Origin: Pirellulaceae bacterium
Lineage (GTDB): Bacteria > Planctomycetota > Planctomycetia > Pirellulales > Pirellulaceae
Length of the DNA stretch: 47,090 nt
Assembly (NCBI GenBank): GCA_013002105.1
Contig: JABDKS010001071.1
Coordinates: forward strand, 1-47,090
Direction: 5' to 3'
In this document: in pieces, positions 16,545 through 26,090 of the stretch
Layout of the letters: each line of letters starts with the position of its first letter
Numbering within the stretch: position 1 is the stretch's first letter
Made by a program: the position numbers and the translations under genes
The notes under the pieces: generated by a model
Told to the model about the DNA's origin: nothing
The model's input: only the letters and a program-made list of their open reading frames with translations
Databases searched by the model: none

Positions 16545-18452
16545 ATGTGCGGAATCACCGGAGCCGTTTGGCGCGACGAACGGCACGCGATCGACGCGTC
16601 CACGCTTGCCAAAATGACCGAGGTGATCGCCCATCGCGGCCCCGACGATTCGGATTCATGGTCAGACCGCGAGCACCGCGACGCCTACGGCAACCCCTTG
16701 GGCGTGGCATTGGGATTTCGTCGGCTGAGCATCATCGATTTGCAGGGTGCCCGGCAGCCGATGGCCAACGAAGACGGCAGCGTGCGAATGGTCTTCAACG
16801 GCGAAATCTATAATTACAAGACGCTGCGAAATCGGCTGGAAGGTAAAGGGCATCAGTTTGCAACCCATGGTGACGGCGAGTCGATCATACATTCGTATGA
16901 GGACGTTGGCACTGATTGTTTTGCTCAGCTAAACGGTATGTTTGCGATCGCGATCTGGGATTCCAATCGCAATCGACTGGTGCTGGCGCGTGATCGCATC
17001 GGGCAAAAGCCTCTGTATTACGCTGTCAAAGACAACCGTATTATTTTCGGCAGTGAATTGAAATGTCTTGCCCAGGTCGACGGCGTTTGCAGCGAAATTG
17101 ATCCCGCCGCGATCGATGAGTTTTTGACGTACCAATACGTTCCCCACCCCGGCACGATTTGGAAAGGCGTTCGCAAACTGGCTCCCGGGCATTTTGCGGT
17201 GTTCGAAAACGGCAAGGTCACTGTACAACGGTATTGGGATTTTGATCCCAGTATCGAAACACCGATATCGGCCGGCGATGCGCAAGAGCGGTTGCGAGAA
17301 TTGTTAACCGATTCGGTACGATTGCGAATGCAAAGCGACGTGCCGTTAGGATCGTTTTTGTCCGGTGGAATTGATTCGTCGTTGATAACCGCTATTGCGC
17401 AGGCACAAAGTGATGATCCGGTGCGGACGTTCAGTATCGGATTTCCGATCGCCGATTTTGACGAAACGCAATACGCCGCCCAAGTTGCCAAGCACTTGGG
17501 GACGCAGCACCAACGGTTCGAAGTGACGCCCAGCGGCGTCGATGTGATCGACCAATTGGTATGGCACTACGACGAACCGTTTGGCGACTCATCCGCCGTG
17601 CCAACCTGGTATTTGTCGCAGTTAACTCGCAACGAGGTCACCGTGGCGTTGTCCGGCGACGGCGGAGACGAATTGTTTGCCGGCTATGAACGGTATCGCG
17701 CGTTGTGGTTAAGCCAGCGATTGCAGAAAATGTTTCCGCTGCATCAGTTCCCCGGCATCGGATTGGTTCAACGTTTGCCCGATTCCAACAAGCGACGTTC
17801 GATCATTCGTCGGGGCAAGCGGTTTTTGGAAGCGATTGGACAACCCGCTGCGCGGCGGTATTTGAATTGGCTGCAGATTTTTCCCGAATCGCTGCGGGCA
17901 TCGCTCTACACCGACGATTTTGTCGGCCAGTTGCCCGGTGACGATCCTTTTGAATTTTTGAACAGCGTGTGGTCACGATCCGAAGGTCGCGACATCGTCA
18001 CTCGGGCATCGACCAGCGATATCTTGTCGTACCTGCCGTGTGATTTGTGTACGAAAGTCGACATCGCGTCGATGGCTCATTCCTTAGAAGTCCGGCAACC
18101 GTTGCTGGATTATCGTGTGGTGGAATTTGCGGCGTCGTTGCCGGTGCATTTGAAATTTCGAGGTCGCCGGGGCAAGTTGTTGTTGCAAGACACATTCGGC
18201 AACCTGATCCCGCGATCGATTTTTACCCGCAAGAAAATGGGATTCGGGATACCGATCGGGGCGTGGTTCCGCAACGAATTGAAACCGATGGTGCACGATA
18301 CGCTGCTGGGAGATGACGCCCGAATCAGTCCGTATTTTCGGCAGGATGCGATCGCGCAGTTGGTGCGAAGTCATGAAGAAAACGAGCAAAACCACGGTTA
18401 TCGGCTTTGGAATCTGCTTTTCTTGGAGAAATGGCTGCGACGTTGGACCTGA
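16545..18452 (+). CDS. asnB: Asparagine synthase, glutamine-hydrolysing
   Basis: AsnB makes asparagine from aspartate, glutamine and ATP. The 635 residues begin with MCGITGAVW, where Cys2 is the amidotransferase nucleophile after Met removal, so the ATG at 16545 is secure. The class II glutaminase domain (1-210) contains HRGPDDSDSW, RRLSIIDLQGARQPM and FNGEIYNY. The synthetase domain has the PP-loop FLSGGIDSS (about 268-276), FSIGFP, and the later SGDGGDELFAGYERY. The C-terminal KKMGFGIPIGAWFRNEL is typical. Relatives lie in exosortase-linked polysaccharide clusters as amidotransferases, but no exosortase is near here, so plain asparagine synthesis is as likely. Confidence 0.95.
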   Translation: MCGITGAVWRDERHAIDASTLAKMTEVIAHRGPDDSDSWSDREHRDAYGNPLGVALGFRRLSIIDLQGARQPMANEDGSVRMVFNGEIYNYKTLRNRLEGKGHQFATHGDGESIIHSYEDVGTDCFAQLNGMFAIAIWDSNRNRLVLARDRIGQKPLYYAVKDNRIIFGSELKCLAQVDGVCSEIDPAAIDEFLTYQYVPHPGTIWKGVRKLAPGHFAVFENGKVTVQRYWDFDPSIETPISAGDAQERLRELLTDSVRLRMQSDVPLGSFLSGGIDSSLITAIAQAQSDDPVRTFSIGFPIADFDETQYAAQVAKHLGTQHQRFEVTPSGVDVIDQLVWHYDEPFGDSSAVPTWYLSQLTRNEVTVALSGDGGDELFAGYERYRALWLSQRLQKMFPLHQFPGIGLVQRLPDSNKRRSIIRRGKRFLEAIGQPAARRYLNWLQIFPESLRASLYTDDFVGQLPGDDPFEFLNSVWSRSEGRDIVTRASTSDILSYLPCDLCTKVDIASMAHSLEVRQPLLDYRVVEFAASLPVHLKFRGRRGKLLLQDTFGNLIPRSIFTRKKMGFGIPIGAWFRNELKPMVHDTLLGDDARISPYFRQDAIAQLVRSHEENEQNHGYRLWNLLFLEKWLRRWT

Positions 18453-18638
18453 GTTTGACGCCGGATTTGACGGCAAAAACCTGAAGAGGGGGGCGTGAAG
18501 ACGCCAGCTTTTGGCGCGAATTTGCTATGTGCCATCGGCGGAATGCGATTGTGTCGGTACACTTTTGCGATGCAGTGGAGCTACGAATACCAGTGTTTTT
18601 CGGGCTACCTTGCAGAACACTTATTAAGGTTTAGAGAG

Positions 18639-18836
18639 ATGGCAGAAGGTACGATCAAACGAGTCACGGACAAAGGTTTTGGCTTCATCGACAATGGAGG
18701 CGAGAAGGACTTGTTTTTTCACTCGTCCAGTTTAGTCGGAGTGAAATTAGATGATCTCCGCGAAGGACAACGCGTTACATACACCGAAGGAAGCGGACCC
18801 AAAGGCCCCTGTGCTGAAAACGTCAGCCCCGCCTGA
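18639..18836 (+). CDS. Cold-shock-domain protein
   Basis: The ATG at 18639 gives a 65-residue product of CspA-family size; the frame is open 48 codons further upstream but that part shows no similarity. It is a five-stranded OB-fold RNA/DNA-binding protein. RNP1 is KGFGFI (about 12-17) and RNP2 is LFFHSS (about 25-30). The start MAEGTIKRVTDKGFGFI is typical. A purine-rich AAGGTTTAGAGAG precedes the start. It stands alone, 186 bp after asnB, and the C-terminus SGPKGPCAENV replaces the usual GPQAANV. Confidence 0.92.
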   Translation: MAEGTIKRVTDKGFGFIDNGGEKDLFFHSSSLVGVKLDDLREGQRVTYTEGSGPKGPCAENVSPA

Positions 18837-19010
18837 CCCAGTTCAGGGTCATTGAGATAATGGCTTGAACGACGTTTAGGAACACAGCGTTCCCCAATCG
18901 AACTATGACGCGCGGTCCGCGCTGATCTCTTGTGGCAAAACAAGAAATTGGCCCGACCGCGTTTTTTTATGCGCGGATCGACCAACGATCAGGCATGTCG
19001 ATTCAGTTCT

Positions 19011-19202
19011 TCAGTGCTTCACCAAATTGCACGACTGTGTTTCCTCGTCAAAGTGCAACTCGATCGAGCCGTTGGCCAATTGACCCATCACGACCTCGAT
19101 CCGTCGGTCGATGGCGGAATGATCGGTTCCATCGCGGGTAACGAATTCTTCGACGATGGCCCGCAGCGCCGCGGGCGATAACGCCGTGTGTGGGATCAGC
19201 AT
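19011..19202 (-). CDS. YheU-family (UPF0270) small protein
   Basis: The 63-residue product MLIPHTALSP...FVTRDGTDHS matches the pattern of the E. coli YheU family: a start of the type M-I/L-I-P, then LSPxxLxxxIEEFVxRDGTD, then a helix and a short final strand (SIELHFDEETQSCNLV). The family has no known biochemical role. ATG at 19202 is the only sensible start. It stands between the cold-shock gene (convergent) and the very large gene at 19407. I know the family best from gammaproteobacteria. The match is by recall of the family pattern. Confidence 0.8.
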   Translation of the reverse strand: MLIPHTALSPAALRAIVEEFVTRDGTDHSAIDRRIEVVMGQLANGSIELHFDEETQSCNLVKH

Positions 19203-19406
19203 TCAGTCGCCCTGTAAGTGGCATTTGTGTCCCCGATCGGCGTGCGGGCTCGTTTTATCTCGCTCGTTTCATCGGGCTGGTTGTATTCGGACACCCTACC
19301 GCAAATGACTCCGTAGTCACCAGGGGAATCGGAACCGAGGCGATGAGTACGCGCGGACACTCATCCGAGATTTCGGTCGGACTGCTCGCGACTTGTCGCA
19401 CGCTAC

Positions 19407-22400
19407 CTACTGTGTCGGTGAGGCCACGTCATGCAGCGTGGCACCTTTTTCGGCACTCATAACCAGGATGGCGAACCGGTTGGCACCACGAGCTTCCACG
19501 GCACTGATGCTCGTGTAATCGAATCGTCCGCGAGCATCGGTGTAGCCGTCTTTATAAAACTTGACGCTGCCGTCGGGATATCGAGCGTAAATTTTGACGT
19601 AGGCCGTGCTGACGGGCCGATGAGTTTTTGCGTCGGTGGTCTGCAACTGTCCATAACTTTCCGAGACGTAGGTGGTGATTTCACCGCCGTAGTACAACGC
19701 GGTCGATCGCGAGGCACCCGCGACGACTTCGACCAACAGGGTTTGTCGTCGCAAGTCGGCATCGAGTTGGAACTTGCCAACGCCGGTGGCGTCATCAAAT
19801 TGGATCGTGTCGCTGCGCATCGGTTTGACCATCGCCATGCGTTGCAGGTCCTCGCGAACAAACGGCGCTTTGCTAAACAACAGTTCCAAGTCGACGCCGT
19901 ACAGATTCAGCGTGACCTGTTTGGCGCGACGATGGTCGATTCGCAATGAATCCCCTTCGACTGTCACGATGACTTCGGGTTGTTGATCGGTCGCGATGGC
20001 TTGTCTCCGCTCGCGATCCATGACAGCTAAGTCGCCTGAGCCTTCGGCGATCGGCTTGCCGCCGTCTTTGGGTTCGACCGAAACAAGTTGCTCGGTCTGC
20101 ATCAGTGATTTTCGTTGTTGCAACTGCTGCGTTAGCGAGGCGAACCGATTTTTCCAACGGGGAATCAGCAGATCGACGTATTGTCCGGCGATCCGCTCGG
20201 CTTCGTCGTACGCTTCATTGTGCATCGCCAGATAGGCTCGCACATAGTCGTACTGCAATTGGGTTGTCACCGATTCACGATCAATGTTGCTGAATGTTTC
20301 GATCGCTTCCTGGATTCGATTTTGCAGCAGCAGATAATAAGTCAGCACCAGTCGTTCATCGGGCGGTGTTTCCTGGCTGAATCCGATCATTTGCACAAAG
20401 TTGCGGTATTGTGCCAGAAAGGTTGAATTGAGGATTTCGTTTTCGTCACCCAAACGATGGATTCGTGCCCGGATCAACGGCGCGTACTCCAACAATTCGT
20501 AAGTCCGTCGCTCGATCGGATCGACGGTCAATAACGGACTGTTCAGGACCGGTCCGACGCGTTGAACTAATCCCGATCGCAGGGCCAGGTACTGTTGCAT
20601 CGCCGATTCATCGCGGTGATGCAAAGAATAGGCCCACAGATCGTTAATCGGCAAATTTGCATCGTCCAAGACACCGATGACCGCTTGGTAGACATTTTGG
20701 TCCTGCATGCGATGGGCGACCAACATCCAATCCAGATCGCGCAAATTCGCTTCGGCCAAAAAGTCTTTGATCTGCTGCGGCGTGCCCGAGCGAGCCATTT
20801 TTTCCCAGGTGATCCGATCGTCTTCGGTTTCTTCGTCGACAACGGTAAACGTTTTTTCGCTGCCGCGAGCGAGAAGTTTTTGATCGCTGGCGACCGTCGC
20901 GGGATAATGTTTGAATTCGCCAGGCATGGGAAAATAGAACTGATACTCAATCGCTTGGACCGCAAAGGGTTCTAAAGTCACACTTCGGCTGTCCGTGGTT
21001 TGGCTACCGCCCAGCGGCAGACTGCCGGCGGGGATTTGCCAAAAGATGTCCACGATCTTTCGCTCGGACGTCGGGTTGGAGACGACGGTTTGTCCGCGGT
21101 AGGCGATCCCGGTTAAGAACTCTTTGGGTTCCTCCGGTGCATCCTGGTTGCTCGTCCGCTGATGCACCGGAGCGAAACGTTGGCCGACCAGAATGCTGCT
21201 TTCACCGTCAGCGGCTTGCAATTCGTTTAAACGTTTGGTGACGACGGCGACGGCATGTTCGGGTGCGTATGGCGTGCTGTTGTCCTCTGGCAAGCCAATG
21301 TCGCCTGATTTCAATGGCAACCCACACATCGCGAGTGCCGTCAAAACGCTGTGTCGGTTGTCGACCGGTCGCAGCAGATGCGTGGACAACGCGAAATGTC
21401 GTCGCGGGGATTGTCCCTCGTCGTTGCCATTCCGATCGTTACCGATCCGATCATGGTTCGCCAAATCGGCCCAAAACGGATTGACCGGTATCAACGTCGA
21501 CGGTGCGGGTCCGCCCACAATACGGACTTGGTCCCAATTCGATTCGGCCCACTGCTTGGTGGTATCGAGTTCTTGATAGAAACCATAAGCGCCGCCTCCA
21601 AAACCACCCCCCATTCCGCCAGCACCAGACATCCTGCCGCGGAACAGATCGTCGCCCGATTGCTCGTCGCGTTCAGCCAGCAGTTTCTCATTTTCCTCGT
21701 AAAGTCGTTTTGCCTTCTGGTTGCGATCACTTTCTGACCGCCGACCCAACTGTAGTCGACGTCGAGATAACTCCTGCCAGTTCTCGCCTGCGACGTCGCT
21801 GTCGAGCTTCTTTCCACTGACAGCGGACGGCATTTGCAGTCCGAACATCATGTCCATCGCGTCATCGCCGTCGCTATCGCCAAAGTTCAGCCCGCCCGTG
21901 GCCAGCGCGGACTCGATTTGCTGACGCACCATCTGATGGTTTTCGTCTTGTTTGGCGACGATCTCTGTCAACTCGCGACGAATCGATTCGCGAACATCGG
22001 GCACGGCAATGGCCAACAACGCGCGTTCGGCTGCATTGAGCTGGTTGTACTGCCACAGTCGTGTGTATTGCGATAAGTCGCTTTCCAGCAACCAATGATC
22101 CAAAAACTGTTTCTCTTTCTTGTTCTCCAGATACGGACGAACGACGTCGGCAAAGAACGTCGGGTCGTGTGACCAGAGAAAGAGGTGTAACTCGTGACCT
22201 GCCAATCGCGAATAGGCGTCCAGCTTGTCGTCTTGTTCCATCTCGTGCCACGACGCCAGTTCGTCAAAATCGTTTAATCGAGGGTCGTTGACAAGCGTCT
22301 TGTACAACTTCATCAACGCACCGACATTGCCGTACACTTGGATCTGAGCCGATCCGAGACTCGATAGATCCAAGGGGTCGTCTTTGGAGACGATCGCAAC

Positions 22401-25400
22401 CGCCCGCTCAAACGAAAGGGGCTTGTGTGCATTGAGCGCTTGTGCCAGACGCAGGTCAACCGATTCAGCCGGTTCCAATTCGGCAGCCATGGTTCGTTGC
22501 AAAAGCGTCGCGGGATCGCTGATGACGATCTGTAACAGCGGCATGCCGTCGATCAAATCCGACGCGATGGTGACGACGCCGTTCTTGTCGGGGATCAGAT
22601 TGCTGAGCAAGACACCCGGATCGGCCAAGAAATCAAAATCCGACGATTCGACCTGTGCCTGTCGCTCAGAGTCCTTGGCGGCGCTCTCGCTGGGTGCCGC
22701 TGATGCCGCTGCTCTTGACGGCGGGGGAGCGTCGCCAGCGCGAGCCGATTGTGTGGTGTTGGTGGTTTTTTCCGTTTCCCAAGGATTCAAAATCACACTT
22801 GGTTGCGGCAGCATCACGCCGGGGTATTTATTGGCGTAACGGCGACGCAAGACGTACTGATACTCGTCGCCCAAACGCAGGTCACTGACGTAACCAGATC
22901 GTGGTATCGAAACGCTTCGACCAAACAGTCGCGGCGTTGGCAATCGCAGCTGGGTGATGGGATCGGTGGAATCCAAATAGCGCGACGCATAGATGTGAAC
23001 ACGGGCAAACCGGGCATCACCCGACAATTTCACCTTGAGGCCTTTGTCATTGCGATCGATCGAGGCGATACCCAGCGGTTTGCTCGGCGAGATCGATCGA
23101 TGTCGCACCTTGCCCGCGACCACCAGTGAGTGAACGGGTCCGTCGACCACGACAATTTGCAATCGACTGCCATCGATGCGATCAACCAGATGGTAATCAC
23201 CCGCTGCAAGCGGCTTGATATTCAGTAGTCCGGCGTCAATCGATAACGAATCCGTCTGATCGGCGTGGTAGTTGCCGCCGCGGATTTCTAACAATCGATA
23301 TCGCTGTTCTGGCTGGTCGATCGATTGTGCTAAGGGCAAACGGATCGGACGAGCGGTCGTGGTGTGCAACTCGCTGGGCCAAATGACGCGATCCAAACGC
23401 AAGTCCCGCTCGTGGTGCATGCCCGAGGGGATCGAGTAATGGATCTTGGTAACGCCCGGTAGGCTGCCCAGTCGGACGTAGCCGTCATCATCACTCTGCA
23501 GAGTTTGTTCAACGTTCGCGTTGCGAGCTTGGGTTTGCAGCGAAACGGCGACGGTCGCGCCGGCGATGGGTTCACCGGTTCGACCTCGGACGGCGATCAC
23601 AAAGTCATCGTTATCACGGGTCAAGAACAGATCGTGCGTGTGGTTGGTTCGGCGGATCCCGGCGATATCCCAACTGCGGCTGGTTTGCAACGATCCAAGC
23701 CGCCCATCGGCAAGTCCGTCGATTTTGCCCGACAAGGTCACGCTCAGATTGGCAAGACGCGCCGGCACGCGAAAAGGGACAACGAGTTCCAAGTTCTGAT
23801 CGAGCTCGAGTTTTTCTAGTTGCACCGTGGTCGACAAATTTTCCAGATCGGTGGCATGGATCAACACGGAAACGTCCTGGAGCGTCGCGGGATCGATGAT
23901 CTGATTGCCCATCGTGACGCGCGGCCGAATCAACACTTTGCCATTGCCGCCGCTTTGCAAGACAGTGCGGTCAATGTGCATCCCGGCGCTCAGATTGTAT
24001 CGCTCGCGTAGATGCCTAAAGTCGATGCTCTGGGCGACCTGTCCGTCAGAGATGATGGCCCTGCGAGAGACTTCGTTGGCGACCGGTGGCAACACGATCC
24101 GTCCGTCTTCATCTGCCACCAACTCGTGTGAGCCGACCAGCATGGTGGCACCCGGCACGGGCTCGCGGTCTTCGTTGACGATCGTAAAGAGCATCCCATC
24201 GGCGACGGTCGAAGCGACATGGTGGATCTCGCCACGTCGAATCATTGCTCTGGCACGAACACCTTTGCCGACGAGGTCAACGATCCAGACACCACGATTG
24301 CCGACCTGATCCAGCGCAATCGTCTCACGGTGACGCTCGACAGCCGGTTGGTTGTACGAGTATTTTTGCTCGTGCGTCGCGACCAAGCCGTCCAGATCGA
24401 TGTCGGTATTGACGGGCTTTTTGTTGGATCGATAGTACGAAAGCGAATTGATTTCGTAGATACGGACGACCAATTCGTCGATGTTTTTGACGTCGACGAT
24501 CAATTGGGACGGGTCGTCGGCATCAAAGAAAATTTTGTTTTGGGGCGCCAGGCGCAGTTCGATCGAGTCGCGAATCGCTTGGCGCTCTGACGCGGATAGC
24601 ATTCTGTACCACTGCTGTTCGTCGCCGATCCCGGCCATCAACTTAGTTTCGGCAAAGACGCGACGTAGGTATTCCGGTCGCAGGTACTGTTCCAGCGCAG
24701 TCGTGTCGTTGGCGTCTTGTAGAAAGTGTTCCAAATAAGTGCGGACCAAAGACTGTTCGTCACCGATGGGCGACAGCAACGCCATGTCCATGAAGTTTTC
24801 GCCCAGGTTGGCCTTCTGGATGGGTCGTCTCGCCCATTCGATGTGAATGATCGGGCTATTGCGCGGCAACTGCAGGTACCGCATAAAAAGATCGCGATCG
24901 TAGATTCCCGCAGCCAAATTGGATTCCAGCAGTCGGTAAGACGCACTGGCTTTTAACGAGTTGTAGCTTTGCGGAAGCGTCCGGACGTAGGCTTCGATTC
25001 GTTGCAAATAGGATCGGCGAACTTCGGGCTGCTGGCTGGGGTCGCTGTCACCGTCAGGCCGCATGCGACGCAACTTTGCCGATACAAACGTGTTGTCGTC
25101 GGCGACTTGGGGCACTTGTGCCGCGACGCGATCAAGTTCAGCCAGGGTCAGATAGTTGTGGGCAGCCAGATCGCCGAATCGCTTGTTTTTCTCGTTGCGA
25201 CTTTTCAGCTCTTTGATCACCAATTCATCCAGCCGCTCAATGTAGGGCCCGTCGACTCGTTTCAGAAACTCGTACAAATTGATCGAAACGCCGGCCGTTT
25301 TACCGGTGCGAAACAGTTCGGCCAAAAAAGCCATGCCGACCGGTTTTAGAGCGTCGTTTCGCTGCAACGCTTCTTTGACTAAACGATCGACGTCCAGTTG

Positions 25401-25820
25401 ATCGACGTTCAGTGTGCTGGGGAAGCGACGTTCGCCCTTGACCACCGGCTGTGCGTGGTTCAGCTGGACGCCGAGTCGTTTGACCAGATAATCAATCGTC
25501 CGCTGGGGCGACTGGTTGTAGGTCAGCAACCGCTGGCGATCGAGCATGCCTTGGATGACCGGCGTCTCGCGACCGTTGTGCTCGGCCAGCCAGTCCTTGA
25601 TGATCGCTTCCGATCGCTCGACTTGTCCAACGGTCTGAAAATGCAGACAGTGGTAAAAGTAGTAGTCTTCGCTGCCCGGAATCAGCTCAGAGAGCATCGT
25701 TTCGCGATCCTCTGACAGGGCATATTTTTCCATTAACCCAATTGGTTCAGCCATTAAGTTCCAAGTACACAAAGACGAGAAGAAGAGGGCGGCAAGAACG
25801 AGTCGAGCGAAAGCGATCAT
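19407..25820 (-). CDS. Very large secreted protein, unrecognised (possibly alpha-2-macroglobulin-like)
   Basis: From the ATG at 25820 the product has 2137 residues with a signal peptide (MIAFARLVLAALFFSSLC). An in-frame extension to 25928 would hide it and is rejected. About 30-400 is helical and repeat-like. The middle is beta-rich and holds several stretches like carboxypeptidase-regulatory or macroglobulin domains (EPVPGATMLVGSHELVADED, GEPIAGATVAVSLQT). Then come an Ala/Ser/Pro linker (bases ~22670-22770), a Gly-rich segment (bases ~21590-21630, GGMGGGFGGGAYGF), another helical region, and a C-terminal Ig-like unit (HRPVSTAYVKIYARYPDGSV). I see no thioester GCGEQ motif, cohesin, dockerin or C-terminal sorting signal. 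Function unknown; macroglobulin resemblance is an inference from the repeated MG-like strands. Confidence 0.92.
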   Translation of the reverse strand: MIAFARLVLAALFFSSLCTWNLMAEPIGLMEKYALSEDRETMLSELIPGSEDYYFYHCLHFQTVGQVERSEAIIKDWLAEHNGRETPVIQGMLDRQRLLTYNQSPQRTIDYLVKRLGVQLNHAQPVVKGERRFPSTLNVDQLDVDRLVKEALQRNDALKPVGMAFLAELFRTGKTAGVSINLYEFLKRVDGPYIERLDELVIKELKSRNEKNKRFGDLAAHNYLTLAELDRVAAQVPQVADDNTFVSAKLRRMRPDGDSDPSQQPEVRRSYLQRIEAYVRTLPQSYNSLKASASYRLLESNLAAGIYDRDLFMRYLQLPRNSPIIHIEWARRPIQKANLGENFMDMALLSPIGDEQSLVRTYLEHFLQDANDTTALEQYLRPEYLRRVFAETKLMAGIGDEQQWYRMLSASERQAIRDSIELRLAPQNKIFFDADDPSQLIVDVKNIDELVVRIYEINSLSYYRSNKKPVNTDIDLDGLVATHEQKYSYNQPAVERHRETIALDQVGNRGVWIVDLVGKGVRARAMIRRGEIHHVASTVADGMLFTIVNEDREPVPGATMLVGSHELVADEDGRIVLPPVANEVSRRAIISDGQVAQSIDFRHLRERYNLSAGMHIDRTVLQSGGNGKVLIRPRVTMGNQIIDPATLQDVSVLIHATDLENLSTTVQLEKLELDQNLELVVPFRVPARLANLSVTLSGKIDGLADGRLGSLQTSRSWDIAGIRRTNHTHDLFLTRDNDDFVIAVRGRTGEPIAGATVAVSLQTQARNANVEQTLQSDDDGYVRLGSLPGVTKIHYSIPSGMHHERDLRLDRVIWPSELHTTTARPIRLPLAQSIDQPEQRYRLLEIRGGNYHADQTDSLSIDAGLLNIKPLAAGDYHLVDRIDGSRLQIVVVDGPVHSLVVAGKVRHRSISPSKPLGIASIDRNDKGLKVKLSGDARFARVHIYASRYLDSTDPITQLRLPTPRLFGRSVSIPRSGYVSDLRLGDEYQYVLRRRYANKYPGVMLPQPSVILNPWETEKTTNTTQSARAGDAPPPSRAAASAAPSESAAKDSERQAQVESSDFDFLADPGVLLSNLIPDKNGVVTIASDLIDGMPLLQIVISDPATLLQRTMAAELEPAESVDLRLAQALNAHKPLSFERAVAIVSKDDPLDLSSLGSAQIQVYGNVGALMKLYKTLVNDPRLNDFDELASWHEMEQDDKLDAYSRLAGHELHLFLWSHDPTFFADVVRPYLENKKEKQFLDHWLLESDLSQYTRLWQYNQLNAAERALLAIAVPDVRESIRRELTEIVAKQDENHQMVRQQIESALATGGLNFGDSDGDDAMDMMFGLQMPSAVSGKKLDSDVAGENWQELSRRRLQLGRRSESDRNQKAKRLYEENEKLLAERDEQSGDDLFRGRMSGAGGMGGGFGGGAYGFYQELDTTKQWAESNWDQVRIVGGPAPSTLIPVNPFWADLANHDRIGNDRNGNDEGQSPRRHFALSTHLLRPVDNRHSVLTALAMCGLPLKSGDIGLPEDNSTPYAPEHAVAVVTKRLNELQAADGESSILVGQRFAPVHQRTSNQDAPEEPKEFLTGIAYRGQTVVSNPTSERKIVDIFWQIPAGSLPLGGSQTTDSRSVTLEPFAVQAIEYQFYFPMPGEFKHYPATVASDQKLLARGSEKTFTVVDEETEDDRITWEKMARSGTPQQIKDFLAEANLRDLDWMLVAHRMQDQNVYQAVIGVLDDANLPINDLWAYSLHHRDESAMQQYLALRSGLVQRVGPVLNSPLLTVDPIERRTYELLEYAPLIRARIHRLGDENEILNSTFLAQYRNFVQMIGFSQETPPDERLVLTYYLLLQNRIQEAIETFSNIDRESVTTQLQYDYVRAYLAMHNEAYDEAERIAGQYVDLLIPRWKNRFASLTQQLQQRKSLMQTEQLVSVEPKDGGKPIAEGSGDLAVMDRERRQAIATDQQPEVIVTVEGDSLRIDHRRAKQVTLNLYGVDLELLFSKAPFVREDLQRMAMVKPMRSDTIQFDDATGVGKFQLDADLRRQTLLVEVVAGASRSTALYYGGEITTYVSESYGQLQTTDAKTHRPVSTAYVKIYARYPDGSVKFYKDGYTDARGRFDYTSISAVEARGANRFAILVMSAEKGATLHDVASPTQ

Positions 25821-26090
25821 GACGGGCCGGTGCAGTGAGAGAGAAGTATTCGATTGGCGGGTCGCCGGGGAAATGGCGATACAGAACCAACGAACTGAAA
25901 GGAGATTTCTTAGGCAAACGACGACCAAAACTGCCGATTCACTGGCGGATCATCGAATGATCGAAGACTTGATTATCACTCAGTCGTGGAGCGCAGGGTG
26001 CGGAAAAAACGACGTTTTCGTGCCTTTCGCGTCCTCGTGGTGGTCGACAATGTCCGGTATTGCCGATTGACCACCCGCGATGGCAGACCA

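Noticed and set aside
18834..18851. TGACCC/GGGTCA hairpin at the cold-shock gene stop
   Set aside because: The 6-bp stem has no T tract; too weak to call.
25821..25928. Longer start for the 2137-residue protein
   Set aside because: The in-frame extension would put 36 residues ahead of a clear signal peptide; the ATG at 25820 fits better.
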